Shown: in pieces, positions 5,928 through 6,288 of the stretch
Position numbering within the stretch: position 1 is the stretch's first letter
Layout: each line of letters opens with the position of its first letter
Source: Planctomycetaceae bacterium
GTDB lineage: Bacteria; Planctomycetota; UBA1135; GCA-002686595
Length of the DNA: 6,288 nucleotides
Direction of reading: 5' to 3'
Assembly: GCA_013360535.1 (NCBI GenBank)
Contig: JABWBL010000215.1
Coordinates: 1-6,288, forward strand
Notes under the pieces: model-generated
Told to the model about the DNA's origin: nothing
The model's database searches: none
What the model saw: only the letters and a program-made list of their open reading frames with translations
Translations under genes and position numbers: made by a program

Positions 5928-6288
5928 ATGCCGCTCGCTTCCCCCGCGCAGGACAATCCGTACGCCGCACCGCACGCCGAGCTGCTGCATTCCCCCGAAG
6001 GACGCGGCCGCGTGTGGCGCGACGGCAAGCTGCTGCGGCTCGAGCAAGGTGCGCAGCTCCCCCAGCGCTGCGTGCGCTGCAACGCTCCGGCGGAGGTCCA
6101 CCTCGACCGCAAGCTCTACTGGCATTCGCCGTGGTGGGCGCTCCTGATCCTCGCGGGCCTCCTCACCTACGCGATCGTGGCCCTCGTCGTGCGCAAGCGC
6201 GCCGACGTGCGCATCGGGTTGTGCAGCGAGCACGCGCGCGCACGTCGCCGCACGCTGCTGGGGCTCGGTGCGCTCGCGCTGTTCGGCG
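5928..6288 (+). CDS. Membrane protein with split CxxC...CxxH cluster and N-terminal NPYxxP motif, 3' end outside window
   Basis: 120 codons are visible and continue past the right edge. N-terminal residues 9-15 read DNPYAAP, a motif I recall from many uncharacterised membrane proteins of planctomycetes and some gammaproteobacteria. A short soluble part with VWRDGKLLRLE (29-39) follows, then CVRC (47-50). A transmembrane helix spans about 69-88 (WWALLILAGLLTYAIVALVV), ending in a basic RKR. After it comes CSEH (98-101), a basic stretch (103-108), and the start of a second hydrophobic segment from about 109. The Cys/His pairs flank the helix and could form one zinc site close to the membrane face, or contribute to sites in a dimer; this is inference. 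The conserved style WRDGK...RCxxCNAPA resembles a hypothetical-protein family with no known role. The long spacing after the preceding gene and its own ribosome site suggest an independent unit. Confidence 0.8.
   Translation, partial: MPLASPAQDNPYAAPHAELLHSPEGRGRVWRDGKLLRLEQGAQLPQRCVRCNAPAEVHLDRKLYWHSPWWALLILAGLLTYAIVALVVRKRADVRIGLCSEHARARRRTLLGLGALALFG

Noticed and set aside
4606..5970. Minus-strand open frame of about 450 codons across Nudix, secreted-protein gene and spacers
   Set aside because: Arg/Ala-rich composition, crosses several genes and has no recognisable domain. It is a GC-rich shadow.
1..6288. Mobile element, CRISPR, tRNA or rRNA
   Set aside because: No terminal inverted repeats, transposase or integrase motifs, regularly spaced repeats or cloverleaf/rRNA-like sequence were seen on either strand.

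Overview
The window is a GC-rich bacterial chromosomal segment (strong G/C bias at third codon positions) with no sign of mobile DNA, CRISPR or stable RNA genes. Three features suggest a Planctomycetota-like or other environmental GC-rich lineage. These are a secreted protein built from short propeller-type repeats with an ASA|Q signal-peptide cleavage site, an N-terminal 'NPYxxP' membrane protein with a split CxxC...CxxH cluster, and a divergent EttA. This placement is inference from family resemblance, not a phylogenetic result.

Layout. Positions 1-764 (minus) hold the N-terminal half of an ALDH7/antiquitin-type aldehyde dehydrogenase that runs off the left edge. A 114-bp divergent spacer separates it from a rightward gene (879-2606) for a multi-pass membrane protein of the GT-C/GT39 (PMT_2-like) glycosyltransferase type. 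A 64-bp spacer with two adjacent GC-rich inverted repeats and no good Shine-Dalgarno leads to a full-length ABC-F translation factor, ettA (2671-4344). Eight bases later a GTG-started Nudix hydrolase begins (4353-4973), probably translated from the same mRNA. After a 130-bp spacer with a small hairpin comes a secreted repeat protein (5104-5748). A 179-bp spacer follows, then an incomplete membrane protein with a likely zinc site (5928 to the right edge).

The genes do not form an obvious pathway: lysine or aldehyde oxidation, envelope glycosylation, ribosome-state control, nucleotide-type hydrolysis and two proteins of unknown function. Only ettA and the Nudix gene look like a transcriptional unit. 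This is mostly ordinary core and hypothetical gene content, and I see no convincing new multi-gene system.

The most unusual item is in the last spacer on the minus strand. A 44-codon reading frame (5735-5869) matches the spacing of the C-terminal SEC-C zinc motif, with Trp replacing the second Cys, and it contains a perfect 10-bp GC inverted repeat. It may be a divergent or decaying SEC-C micro-protein, convergent with the secreted-protein gene. The other items worth checking are the altered second ABC signature (CSGGM) of EttA and the structured, SD-less start of ettA.
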